Shown here: one piece after another, positions 8,812-16,340 of the stretch
How positions within the stretch are numbered: position 1 is the stretch's first letter
How the letters are laid out: the number at the start of each line of letters is the position of its first letter
Source of the DNA: Bryobacterales bacterium
GTDB taxonomy: Bacteria > Acidobacteriota > Terriglobia > Bryobacterales > UBA6623
Assembly: GCA_028819235.1 (NCBI GenBank)
Contig: JAPPMC010000163.1
Location: forward strand, 1-50,922
Direction: 5' to 3'
Length of the DNA: 50,922 bases
Program-made: the position numbers and the translations under genes
Notes under the pieces: generated by a model
What the model was told of the DNA's origin: nothing
The model's database searches: none
Seen by the model: the letters and a program-made list of their open reading frames with translations, nothing else

Positions 8812-9198
8812 TTGGCGTGCCCCTGCTTCGAGCCCACGGCGCCTATGGATTGGCCCGCTTGGCGAGGGCGGTTCCGCCCCCCTCTCGGCCGGCCGCACTC
8901 CGGAACGTGCCACGCGGAAGCTCCGAATGCTTTTCTTCCGGACGCCGAACTTCTTATCGATTGCTGCAATGTGGGCTATGCGAGGGGCCGCTGCGAGCGC
9001 GTCCCTGCAGCGGCCGACGACGCGGTGAGGTTCAGCCATGGACCCTCCGGGGAGGTGCGCTGGTCCTTCGAGAGGAACCACCTGCCGGCGCACTACGGGA
9101 CCACCGTGCCCGGTGAGGAGTCCGGACAGGGGAGCGTCCTCGACAGGCAGATCGCGGCATTCGCAGCGGCCGTAGACCGACCGCGGCGCCGACGCTGA
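8812..9198 (+). CDS. Cys-rich small conserved-looking protein
   Basis: 128 aa if the TTG at 8812 is used; GGAG lies 3 nt upstream. A longer GTG start at 8764 is possible. The first residues contain CPCFEP, then a Cys in GTCHAEAPN, then IDCCNVGYARGRC, giving a cluster of cysteines that could bind metal. The C-terminal half has the pattern RWSFERNHLPAHYG and ends in a basic tail. The Cys and aromatic spacing looks selected, and I have an unverified impression of similar acidobacterial hypotheticals. No enzymatic family is recognised. It is divergent from the TPR gene and lies 47 nt before an exported oxidoreductase. Confidence 0.6.
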   Translation: MACPCFEPTAPMDWPAWRGRFRPPLGRPHSGTCHAEAPNAFLPDAELLIDCCNVGYARGRCERVPAAADDAVRFSHGPSGEVRWSFERNHLPAHYGTTVPGEESGQGSVLDRQIAAFAAAVDRPRRRR

Positions 9199-9207
9199 GC
9201 GCGCAGG

Positions 9208-9236
9208 TTGCGACTGGCAGCCCCAAGCGCTAAACT
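9208..9236 (+). promoter_or_regulatory. Candidate sigma-70-type promoter upstream of the MocA-family oxidoreductase
   Basis: TTGCGA (9208-9213), a 17-nt spacer, then TAAACT (9231-9236). Transcription would start near 9243, only a few bases before the ATG at 9246, so the mRNA would be almost leaderless. The match to the consensus is partial. Confidence 0.35.
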
Positions 9237-9245
9237 CGGCTTCAG

Positions 9246-10712
9246 ATGCAGACCGAGAGTCCCATGCAAGACAGCCCCCCGCACGAGACCCAATCCGGTG
9301 ACGGCCGGACCGAGATCGACCGGAGAGAGTTCGCCAAGGGTGCGACAGCTCTAGGCGTCGCGGCTGCCACATTGGCCCACGGCCCGTTCGTTCGAACCAG
9401 CAAAGCTGCGGACCGGGTCGTCCGCTACGCCATGATCGGCCCGGGCAGCCGCGGACGGCGCCTGCTGGAGCGCCATCTGGTCCACATGCAGCACGGGGAG
9501 TGCGTCGCCCTGTGCGACATCTACGAGAAGAACCTCAGGCGGGCCCTGGAGGTGTTCGAAAACGCTCCCAAGGGGTACACCGACTACAACGACCTGCTGC
9601 AGGACAACTCGATCGAAGCCGTCCTGATCACCGTACCGCTGTACCTCCATTTCCCTATCATGAAGGCGGCGCTCGAGGCCGGCAAGCACGTCTTCTGCGA
9701 GAAGTCTCTAGTGTTCACGCCGGAGGAGGTTCACGCCCTGCGCGCCCTCCACGAGGAACGGCCGGATCAGATCATCCAGGTTGGCCTCCAGCGACGCTAC
9801 AGCAAGCTTTACCAGCGTGCCAAGCAGCTCATCGACAGCGGTGCGATCGGGAGGGTCACCCACATTCAAGCACAGTGGCACCGCAACACCAACTGGCGGC
9901 GCAAGGCCTCGCAAGAGTTCGAGGACCAATTCAACTGGCGCCTGTACCGAAAGTACTCGGGTGGCCTTTGCGCCGAGCTGATGTCGCACCAAGTGGATGT
10001 CGCCGACTGGATCCTGGACCAGCACCCGAGATCGGTCATGGGGGTCGGCGGGCTCGACTATTGGCGGGATGGCCGCGACATCTACGACAACATCAATCTG
10101 GTGTTCGAGTACGCCGGCGGACAGAAGCTGCAGTACAGCTCGATCATGACCAACCGACACATAGCCGGAAGGCGCGTGCCCGGTGACGGCTGTCGCGAAA
10201 CCATTCTCGGCACGGACGGAGCCATCGAACTGACCCTCATCCCTTACGGCGACGGCATGCTGTACCGGGACGTGATGAAGGTAAAGATGGAGGATCAGGC
10301 CCAGCAGGAGAACGACGGGGAGAACTGGGTTGCCGGAGCAACCGTCGGCATGGACACGGCCGAACAGGGAGACGGTTTCCCGATCGATCCAGAGGCCGTG
10401 GATCCGAACGAGGTGGGCTTCGTAGAGAAGGAGATCTTCTTTGCCCGGACCTGGGCGTACAACAAGGGCATCCTCAGGCCGACAGAGGACGTAGACCCCG
10501 AGTACGCCGAGCTGTCCAGCTTCCTCACGGACGTGGCGACCGGAGGGCGTCCCCCGGCGGACATCGAAGTAGGCCTTCAGGACTCAGTCGCGGTGATGCT
10601 GGCCAATCTGGCGATGGACCAGCAGCGCAAGGTCGACTTCATCGAGATCGAGCAGATGGGCGGTGGCCGTGTCCAAGTGAGTTCCGCGCCGGAGGCTGGC
10701 AGCGGGGCATAG
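9246..10712 (+). CDS. Exported Gfo/Idh/MocA-family oxidoreductase
   Basis: 488 aa. NAD(P)-dependent sugar or cyclitol oxidoreductase family. A twin-arginine-like signal lies at about residues 25-45 (DRREFAKGATALGVAAA), so the folded enzyme is probably exported. The Rossmann motif GPGSRG follows at about 65. The family block around the catalytic lysine is GKHVFCEKSL (usually EKP), and the C-terminal domain has the YSGGLCAELMSHQVD-type segment. A second ATG lies at 9264. Decayed relatives of this family occur at 26.9-27.3 kb on the other strand. Many such exported paralogues exist in sugar-degrading soil and marine bacteria; the substrate is not determinable. Confidence 0.9.
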   Translation: MQTESPMQDSPPHETQSGDGRTEIDRREFAKGATALGVAAATLAHGPFVRTSKAADRVVRYAMIGPGSRGRRLLERHLVHMQHGECVALCDIYEKNLRRALEVFENAPKGYTDYNDLLQDNSIEAVLITVPLYLHFPIMKAALEAGKHVFCEKSLVFTPEEVHALRALHEERPDQIIQVGLQRRYSKLYQRAKQLIDSGAIGRVTHIQAQWHRNTNWRRKASQEFEDQFNWRLYRKYSGGLCAELMSHQVDVADWILDQHPRSVMGVGGLDYWRDGRDIYDNINLVFEYAGGQKLQYSSIMTNRHIAGRRVPGDGCRETILGTDGAIELTLIPYGDGMLYRDVMKVKMEDQAQQENDGENWVAGATVGMDTAEQGDGFPIDPEAVDPNEVGFVEKEIFFARTWAYNKGILRPTEDVDPEYAELSSFLTDVATGGRPPADIEVGLQDSVAVMLANLAMDQQRKVDFIEIEQMGGGRVQVSSAPEAGSGA

Positions 10713-10730
10713 GCCCGTTCGAAGTAAAGG

Positions 10731-10748
10731 GCGGCGGGGGAGCGCCGC
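10731..10748. terminator. Candidate hairpin between convergent genes
   Basis: GCGGCG, a 6-nt loop, then CGCCGC, in the 56-nt gap between the MocA-family gene and the cupin gene. A second short stem (GGTCC/GGACC) follows. There is no U-run, so termination is a guess based on position. Confidence 0.35.
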
Positions 10749-10768
10749 TAGGCTCGGTCCGACGGGAC

Positions 10769-11125
10769 CTAGGTGCCGCCCGTCCCTGCGTTGCCGCGGC
10801 GGCGTGGCCCCGGAGGTGGCGCCATGACCGTCAGAACGACGAGGTTCTCAGGGCCCGGATTCTCCAGCGCGTGCGGCTCGCCTTCGCGCGCCAATACCAA
10901 GTCGCCCGGCCCGACGCGGTCGCGGCGGTCGCCCACAGTCACGTCTCCGCAACCATCCAACACCATGTACAGCTTGTCTTGGCCCGCGTGGGCGTGCAGC
11001 TCGTGGACCTGTCCGGGCAGGAAGCAGTTCAGGCCAGCGAACAGCTGGTTCCCAGAGGCGAGGCTGGCTTTGGCCATCTTTGACCGGGAGAACTGCGCGC
11101 TCTGGGCGACCGACCGCACGATCAT
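10769..11125 (-). CDS. Cupin-domain protein
   Basis: 118 aa single-domain cupin. The first cupin motif is visible as HELHAHAGQDKLYMVLDG, with His residues and Glu/Gln in metal-ligand positions, and the second as GDLVLAREGEPHALEN with a conserved His. The last 15 residues are a Pro/Arg/Gly tail. The ATG overlaps the stop of the upstream membrane-protein gene (ATGA), so it is the last cistron of the sigma/anti-sigma operon. Small cupins may be sugar-binding sensors, isomerases or dioxygenases; nothing decides among these here. Confidence 0.85.
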   Translation of the reverse strand: MIVRSVAQSAQFSRSKMAKASLASGNQLFAGLNCFLPGQVHELHAHAGQDKLYMVLDGCGDVTVGDRRDRVGPGDLVLAREGEPHALENPGPENLVVLTVMAPPPGPRRRGNAGTGGT

Positions 11126-11484
11126 TCAGTCTCTCCCGTGTCTTGGACCAAGCTCCTGAATCGGTCGGCCTGCTCCGGGGTCAAGAACCGCAAGATTCGC
11201 TCATGGGCCTCCATCTGGTTCCACTGGAGCTCGCCGAGCAGCTCCGCCTCCTCCATGATGAGGTCGTCGAGAATCGCCTGAATGTCCTCAATCTGGCTCG
11301 GGTTCAGCGTGAGCCTCTCCGCCAGATCCTGCACGGTGGCCTCAATGCGAAACTGCGTGCCGCGCTGCGGAGCGAGGAAGTCAACCAGCCTGGAGGCCAA
11401 GAGCCCAGTGGCGACACCGCTCACGAAGATGATCGCCATCACGCCAACTGCCTTTGCGGTCGGCCCGGTGCCCGAATCTGTCAC
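11122..11484 (-). CDS. Small membrane-anchored protein with a periplasmic helical domain (CpxP/heavy-metal-sensor-like)
   Basis: 120 aa. One transmembrane helix at about residues 10-30 (AKAVGVMAIIFVSGVATGLL) is followed by a helical domain. That domain contains LAERLTLNPSQIEDIQAIL and ILRFLTPEQADRFRSL, a pattern seen in CpxP/ZraP-like periplasmic sensors (LTxEQ motifs). Start is GTG in a GTGA overlap with the stop of the putative anti-sigma gene; its own stop overlaps the cupin start. The position after an ECF sigma and its regulator suggests an envelope-stress accessory, which is inference. Confidence 0.72.
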   Translation of the reverse strand: MTDSGTGPTAKAVGVMAIIFVSGVATGLLASRLVDFLAPQRGTQFRIEATVQDLAERLTLNPSQIEDIQAILDDLIMEEAELLGELQWNQMEAHERILRFLTPEQADRFRSLVQDTGETE

Positions 11485-11978
11485 CAGCGACCGGCCCCCG
11501 CCTCGATTACCACGGCCAGCATCGTGCTCCGATTGAGATCGATATCACAGCCAAGCCGTACATTACAGTAGTCAGCGCTCTCGGGCGCCTGCGCAAGCAC
11601 GGACCGCGCAATCTGCTCGGGCATCGGTTGGGCTGAAGCCTGATACAGCCCTGCCGCGGCAACAGCAAACAGCCACGCGCAGGCCGCTAAGCCGGCACGC
11701 CTCAGGACAAGAGGCCGGCACAGCGCATCCCAGAAGGACACGGGCCGCCGGTCGCGGATGTGGCGAAGGACCCTGACGTGGAAGCCTGGCAACGGGCCCG
11801 GCTCGGAACCAGCCGGCAGCCGGAAGCCTTCGAACATGCCAGAGACGGCCGCCATGCACTCAATCTCCCTGCGGTCGGTCGGATTCGCTTCCAAGCGCTC
11901 CTCGAACTCACGCCGCTGGCGGTCGCCGAGCTGGCCCGCCAAGTACAGCTCCAGATGCTCGAACAAGAACTTATCCAT
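11481..11978 (-). CDS. Putative anti-sigma factor, membrane-anchored, without a zinc-binding motif
   Basis: 165 aa. The N-terminal helical region (about 1-60; FEHLELYLAGQLGDRQRREF) resembles anti-sigma domains, but the usual HxxxCxxC zinc site is missing. A transmembrane helix lies at about 95-115, then a C-terminal periplasmic part with two cysteines (DYCNVRLGCD). ATG at 11978 follows AGGGGA at about 7 nt; a GTG one codon upstream also exists. It lies directly downstream of an ECF sigma gene, which is the main argument for its function. Confidence 0.65.
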   Translation of the reverse strand: MDKFLFEHLELYLAGQLGDRQRREFEERLEANPTDRREIECMAAVSGMFEGFRLPAGSEPGPLPGFHVRVLRHIRDRRPVSFWDALCRPLVLRRAGLAACAWLFAVAAAGLYQASAQPMPEQIARSVLAQAPESADYCNVRLGCDIDLNRSTMLAVVIEAGAGRW

Positions 11979-12014
11979 CACTGATTCCCCTGACTCCGGT
12001 CGCCATGCCGTATC

Positions 12015-12692
12015 TTACGAAACCCGTCCCGTCGTGCCCCAACCGCGTTGCTTGGCCGCCTTCACCAGCTTCTTCCGGGCGCGGAACAGTCGCACCTTGA
12101 TGGTGTTCTCGTTCACCCCCGTCTCGCGCGAGAGTTCCCGAATGGTCAGCCCTTCGACTTCCTTGCGGAACAATAGCAGCCGATCATCCTCTGAGACGTT
12201 CTCCAGAAGGCGGACGAGAAGGTCCCTCCTTGCCGCCTGGGCGTCGGCCTTGGGCCGGCGATCCACCGATCTCGACGAGGTCTCCAGGAACTCTGCCGCT
12301 TCGTCACCCAGATCTCCCTGATAGACCACCCGCCGGCTCCGGAGCCGGCGCAGGTAGTCGTAGGACTCGTTCGTCGCGATCCTGTAGATCCAGGTCGAGA
12401 GCGACGACCGCATGTTGAACTTCTTCAGAGCAAAGAAGACCTTTGTGAATACCTGCTGTGCCACATCCTCCGCGTCCATCGGCCGCCTTACGAACCGCAT
12501 TGCAACGCTGAAGACCATACTCTGGTGCTGCTGAACGATCTCGGCAAACGCGTCCTCGTCCCCGTCCCTAGCACGGCGCACCAGGTCGAACTCTGCTGCT
12601 CGGGATCGCTTCACCGTGTGACTCAGGCAGACCCTGCCCCGACTGGTCAATGGGCCGGCCAATCCCGTGCTTAAACTCGTCAGGCCCGACAT
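12015..12692 (-). CDS. ECF-family RNA polymerase sigma factor (second module)
   Basis: About 225 aa from the ATG at 12692; the true start is unsure because the conserved part begins only at about residue 35 and a GTG in between is possible. Region 2 is clear (FAEIVQQHQSMVFSVAMRFV, then DAEDVAQQVFTKVF and STWIYRIATNESYDYLRR). Region 4 has EGLTIRELSRETGVNENTIKVRLFRARKKL, the DNA-contacting helix-turn-helix. It directs polymerase to its own set of promoters when released by its anti-sigma. It is followed 36 nt later by the presumed regulator, a small membrane protein and a cupin. Confidence 0.92.
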   Translation of the reverse strand: MSGLTSLSTGLAGPLTSRGRVCLSHTVKRSRAAEFDLVRRARDGDEDAFAEIVQQHQSMVFSVAMRFVRRPMDAEDVAQQVFTKVFFALKKFNMRSSLSTWIYRIATNESYDYLRRLRSRRVVYQGDLGDEAAEFLETSSRSVDRRPKADAQAARRDLLVRLLENVSEDDRLLLFRKEVEGLTIRELSRETGVNENTIKVRLFRARKKLVKAAKQRGWGTTGRVS

Positions 12693-12818
12693 ACATGGCC
12701 TTTGACGCTCGAACCGCCGGCGCGGTTGCATTCACCTGCCAGAATCTGAGTGTACAGCCAGCCCGATTCCAGCCTTGCCCTCTCTGCCACGGGCGCGGGC
12801 AGGACAGACCCTATGCCG

Positions 12819-13487
12819 CTACATGCGAGTGTCGATCCGCTGGAAGAGGATAACCGTCGTTCCCTTGCAAGGCCGGCCGAAGTGCTCCGCCGGCTCGAAC
12901 TGACTGGTCAGCAGCGTGTTGGCAAGAGCGCTGAGTGCTCTTGCATCAGTCGGCGGTCCGCCCGCAATCAGGTAGTCGTAGACAACGCCGCGAGCGTCAA
13001 TGTGCGCGACAACTGCGACATCCTCCGCCACCGGATACGGAGACGGAGCCCGAATCTTCGGAGCCCTCGAGACGGGGCTGGCGAGAATGCGCAGAGGCAC
13101 GTCCTCCGCATGGGCGACCGGCTCAACCCAGAACACCGACAGGAGCAGGGGAAGGATGACCAAGGCCATCGACAGCCCGCCCATAACGGGAACGAGCACG
13201 GGGCGGAGCAGATTCCCCGCGGTCAGCCGAGCCCATTCCAGCGCGACCCGGTGCCCTGTTCGGTTGTGGCCCTTCGAGATTGCGCTCAGGATGCGCAGCC
13301 TGAGCCTCGGGGGCGGCCGCAGCTGAGGCAATGAGACCAGAATGTCTCCAACAGCTTCCACGCGCTCATACTCCTCAAGGCACCGCCGGCAACGACCCAG
13401 ATGCCAGCGCAACAGCCCAGTCTCGACGGCTCCAAGAGTGGCCTCCACATAACTGTCGAGCCGGCGAAGCACCCACCTGCAGGTCAT
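12819..13487 (-). CDS. Zinc-finger anti-sigma factor (ZAS type), membrane-spanning
   Basis: 222 aa. The N-terminus carries the zinc-binding anti-sigma signature HLGRCRRC (HxxxCxxC) at about residues 29-36. A transmembrane segment lies at about 98-120 (VMGGLSMALVILPLLLSVFW). The periplasmic C-terminal part includes a segment with YDYLIAGGPP and FEPAEHFGRP, possibly a TonB-C-like or energy-coupled sensor fold. ATG at 13487 follows GAGG. It lies 9 nt downstream of its sigma factor, the standard pairing, and would hold that sigma inactive at the membrane until a signal arrives. Confidence 0.85.
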   Translation of the reverse strand: MTCRWVLRRLDSYVEATLGAVETGLLRWHLGRCRRCLEEYERVEAVGDILVSLPQLRPPPRLRLRILSAISKGHNRTGHRVALEWARLTAGNLLRPVLVPVMGGLSMALVILPLLLSVFWVEPVAHAEDVPLRILASPVSRAPKIRAPSPYPVAEDVAVVAHIDARGVVYDYLIAGGPPTDARALSALANTLLTSQFEPAEHFGRPCKGTTVILFQRIDTRM

Positions 13488-13496
13488 TGGTCCTCA

Positions 13497-14111
13497 TCAC
13501 CTCGCACGCACGGCGGCGAGCCCGGCAGCCCGGCGAAGCAGCTGACGCTTTAGGGCCTCACGACCGCGCAACATTCTCGACTTGACCGTTCCCAACGGAA
13601 TTCCGAGCATCGACGCAATCTCGGCGTAGGTGAAACCTTCCAGATCGCGGAGTACAACGACCGGCCGGAACCGAGGGTTGATCTCCAGCAGCGCCCGCCT
13701 GACAATCTCGCGCCCCTCAAGCTCGCAAACGTGGTCGAACGGCGTGGCTCCCGGGGAACGGACCTCTCTGGCGAGGTCGCGACCGAATCCGTGCAGCGCA
13801 GACTCATTGATTTCCCGCCAGCGGTGCCTGGAGTACCACCGTCGCCGATTGGAGGCTTCGTTCGTAGCAATCCTGTATAGCCAAGTCTTGAATGTTGACG
13901 CGCCGCGGAATCCGCCGACGTTTCGGAAGACCTTGACGAAGACATCCTGCGTGACATCCTCCGCTTCGGCACTCTCCCCGAGCAGCCGGCAAGTGTAGGT
14001 GTAGATCGGGGCTTGGTATCGCTCCAACAGCAGTTCGTAGCTCTTAGGTCGACGCTCCTTCAGACCCCGGACAAGATCGGCATCGGGATCTCTTCGCGCC
14101 TTTGCATTCAT
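13497..14111 (-). CDS. ECF-family RNA polymerase sigma factor (first module)
   Basis: 204 aa. Region 2 is clear (YELLLERYQAPIYTYTCRLL, AEAEDVTQDVFVKVFRNV, FKTWLYRIATNEASNRRR). Region 4 contains VVVLRDLEGFTYAEIASMLG followed by IPLGTVKSRMLRGREAL. The group resembles RpoE-like ECF factors controlled by zinc-finger anti-sigmas, and such an anti-sigma lies immediately downstream. Start ATG at 14111. A promoter with an ECF-like GGAAC element lies about 80 nt upstream, suggesting positive autoregulation. Confidence 0.94.
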   Translation of the reverse strand: MNAKARRDPDADLVRGLKERRPKSYELLLERYQAPIYTYTCRLLGESAEAEDVTQDVFVKVFRNVGGFRGASTFKTWLYRIATNEASNRRRWYSRHRWREINESALHGFGRDLAREVRSPGATPFDHVCELEGREIVRRALLEINPRFRPVVVLRDLEGFTYAEIASMLGIPLGTVKSRMLRGREALKRQLLRRAAGLAAVRAR

Positions 14112-14192
14112 GGCCGATCGCCCGCCGGACAGGTGCGCGCCCAGACTAGCACTCTAGGGCCCCTGAGCCAAGTCGCCATCCCTTCGAACATG

Positions 14193-14220
14193 TAGACACC
14201 GCCCGACGGAGTGAGGTTCC
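14193..14220 (-). promoter_or_regulatory. Candidate ECF-type promoter of the first sigma operon
   Basis: On the minus strand, GGAACC (14220-14215), a 16-nt spacer, then TGTCTA (14198-14193). GGAAC followed about 16-17 nt later by GTC is the typical RpoE/ECF promoter pattern. Its place upstream of an ECF sigma gene suggests self-activation. Predicted leader of about 75 nt. Confidence 0.5.
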
Positions 14221-14561
14221 CACTCCCGGATGCCGAGAGACTGCGTGCATGCATGGCCTTGCGAGTGCTGAACGGAGGGTGTTCAGTCAGGCTTCGCAGC
14301 AGGGCGTCCGGAGGCTCGGTAGCGGAATGTCGGCGAATGCGGAAGCGACTGTCTCTTCAACCTTTCGGACGTAGCCCTTAGCTCTATGGTAGAATCGATC
14401 GTTTCAGGCAGGGAGGTGCCGCTTCTCCTAGTAGGAGTGGGGCCGGTGGCAGTTCCGGCTCGATCATGGGCGGTTTGGTGAGGGCCAACTAACTTCGTCG
14501 GTAGTTGGGTCCGGGCTCTAGAGCAATCGCGGGACCAGCGCCGATGGAGCTTGAGGCTTCG
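14221..14561. other. Divergent intergenic region with a small hairpin
   Basis: This stretch lies between the first ECF sigma operon and the CoA-transferase gene. It holds a TAGAAT element at 14390-14395 without a convincing -35. An inverted repeat CCAACTA/TAGTTGG (14485-14508, 10-nt loop) lies shortly before the downstream start. No other gene is seen. Confidence 0.4.
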
Positions 14562-16301
14562 ATGGCAGCCAAGGGAGACAAAGCGAACAGCGCGGAGCCT
14601 GCGAAGAAGACTGTAACGGACGCCTCTGAAGCTGAGAGTCGGGCCGCCCAACCCGCTGCCGACGGGAACAAGAAGCCGCCCGGAAAGTCAGAGAAGTCCG
14701 CAGCTGCGGGCAAGTCGCAATCGAAGGCTAAGGCCAAGGCCAAGTCCGCCGCCCCCGCCGCCAAACAGGTAGCCAAGCCGAAAGGCAAGGCAAAGGCCAA
14801 GCCGACGGGGAAGGCGAAGGCCAAGCCGAAAGGCAAGGTAAAGGCCAAACCCACCCGGAAGGGAAAAGCGAAGACCCAGCCCGACGCCAAGGCCAAGCCA
14901 GTTTTGGGACCCTTGGCGAAAGCCCCACTGCCAGGCGCTCCGATCGTGCGCCCACCAGTGAAGCGCAAGCCCCTCCCGGGACCGAAGATCAAGCGTGCTC
15001 CCAAGAAGTCCACCCGAAGGGCAACGACGAAGGAGAAGCTCGCCAAGGCCGAGAAGCAGCCCGTCAGGTCTGGGAAACGGCCGCTGGACAGCATCAGGGT
15101 GCTCGATTTGAGTCGGCTGCTGCCGGGGCCGTACGCCAGTCACATCCTCGCGAGCTTCGGCGCGGACGTGATCAAGGTGGAGAAGCCCGGGGAAGGGGAC
15201 TACATGCGCGAGTACATGCCCCAACTACAGGGCATGGGCGCCACATTCTTCACCATCAACCGGGGAAAGCGGAGCATCGCAATCGATCTGAGCAAGGATG
15301 GGGGCAAGGAGGTCTTCCTAGCTTTGGTCAAGCGCACCGACATCGTCCTCGACGGATTCAGGCCGGGCGTGATGGATCGGCTAGGTCTGGGATATGAGGA
15401 GTTGAAGAAGACCAATCCCCGACTAATCTACGCCGCGCTGACCGGGTTCGGCCAGACGGGCCCATATGCCGAACGCGCGGGACACGACCTAAACTACATG
15501 GCGCTCTCGGGCATGCTTGAACTGCTGTCGGACTCTTCCGGCGTGCCGCTCCTTCCAGGAGTCCAGCTGGCCGATGTCGCTGCCGGCGCACTTCCAGCGG
15601 TGATCGGTATCCTGCTGGCGATCCAGCACCGGCACAAGAAGCGGATCGGGCAGATGGTGGACATCTCCATGTTCGACGCGCTGCTAGGAATGATGCCCGC
15701 ACAGGTTGCGAATTACAGTGCCACAAAGCTTCGGCCCAAGCGCGGCCACGAGAGGCTGTTTGGAAGGTACGCTTGCTACAACATCTACCCTGTTCGCAAT
15801 GGGAGGTACATCTCAGTGGCGGCGCTCGAGCCAAAATTCTGGGCGGATCTGTGCAATGCGATCGAGCGGCCTGACCTGATCGCTGACCAGTACGCCGAAG
15901 GCCACGCCCAAGAAGTTCTGAAGGCGGAACTGACCCGCACTTTCCAGAAGAAGCAAGCCGAGGACTGGATGGAGGTGTTCGCCGAATCAGACGCCTGCGT
16001 GTGCGAGGTGCGGGAAATTCCACGCGCTGTGCAGGATCCAGCCGCCACCCGCCGTGGCATGATCACGCCAGTGCGTGGCAAGGACGGCGAGATTTATGAA
16101 CAGGTCGGGGTCTTCCCGAAGCTCTCCGAAGCCCCAGGATACGTTTCCGGGGAAGCGCCGAGGCGCGGCGAACACACACGCGACATCCTGCGCCGCATGA
16201 AGTACACGGTCAAGAGGATCGAGGCGCTGCTTGAGGAGGGAGCGATCGAAGAGCACGGCCGCCCGTATGTCGAGAGCCCACCACCGCAGGACGACACCTG
16301 A
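14562..16301 (+). CDS. CaiB/BaiF class III CoA-transferase (alpha-methylacyl-CoA racemase-like) with a histone-H1-like N-terminal tail
   Basis: 579 aa. Residues about 1-175 are a Lys/Ala/Pro-rich basic tail that includes four 8-residue repeats of the type KPKGKAKA. It resembles histone H1 or Hc1-type DNA-binding tails. The rest is a complete family III CoA-transferase: LDSIRVLDLSRLLPGPYAS, INRGKRSIAIDL, and AGHDLNYMALSGML. The last matches the racemase motif that holds the catalytic His, and the Asp partner is probably in QLADVAAGA. ATG at 14562 follows GAGG at 6 nt; ATG at 14544 is also possible. The enzyme would move or racemise acyl-CoA groups; the tail might bind nucleic acid or polyphosphate, which is inference. 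Confidence 0.88.
   Translation: MAAKGDKANSAEPAKKTVTDASEAESRAAQPAADGNKKPPGKSEKSAAAGKSQSKAKAKAKSAAPAAKQVAKPKGKAKAKPTGKAKAKPKGKVKAKPTRKGKAKTQPDAKAKPVLGPLAKAPLPGAPIVRPPVKRKPLPGPKIKRAPKKSTRRATTKEKLAKAEKQPVRSGKRPLDSIRVLDLSRLLPGPYASHILASFGADVIKVEKPGEGDYMREYMPQLQGMGATFFTINRGKRSIAIDLSKDGGKEVFLALVKRTDIVLDGFRPGVMDRLGLGYEELKKTNPRLIYAALTGFGQTGPYAERAGHDLNYMALSGMLELLSDSSGVPLLPGVQLADVAAGALPAVIGILLAIQHRHKKRIGQMVDISMFDALLGMMPAQVANYSATKLRPKRGHERLFGRYACYNIYPVRNGRYISVAALEPKFWADLCNAIERPDLIADQYAEGHAQEVLKAELTRTFQKKQAEDWMEVFAESDACVCEVREIPRAVQDPAATRRGMITPVRGKDGEIYEQVGVFPKLSEAPGYVSGEAPRRGEHTRDILRRMKYTVKRIEALLEEGAIEEHGRPYVESPPPQDDT
14775..14870 (+). repeat. Four in-frame 24-nt repeats coding for Lys-rich octapeptides
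   Basis: Units start at 14775, 14799, 14823 and 14847 and read KPKGKAKA, KPTGKAKA, KPKGKVKA and KPTRKGKA. They lie inside the basic tail of the CoA-transferase and suggest growth of the tail by tandem duplication. Confidence 0.85.
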
Positions 16302-16318
16302 CCGCGCAACCGAGCGGA

Positions 16319-16338
16319 GCTAGCCGCGCTGCGCTAGC
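16319..16338. terminator. Candidate hairpin between convergent genes
   Basis: GCTAGC, an 8-nt loop, then GCTAGC, in the 39-nt gap between the CoA-transferase and the phosphodiesterase stops. No U-run. Short stem, so only suggestive. Confidence 0.3.
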
Positions 16339-16340
16339 AG

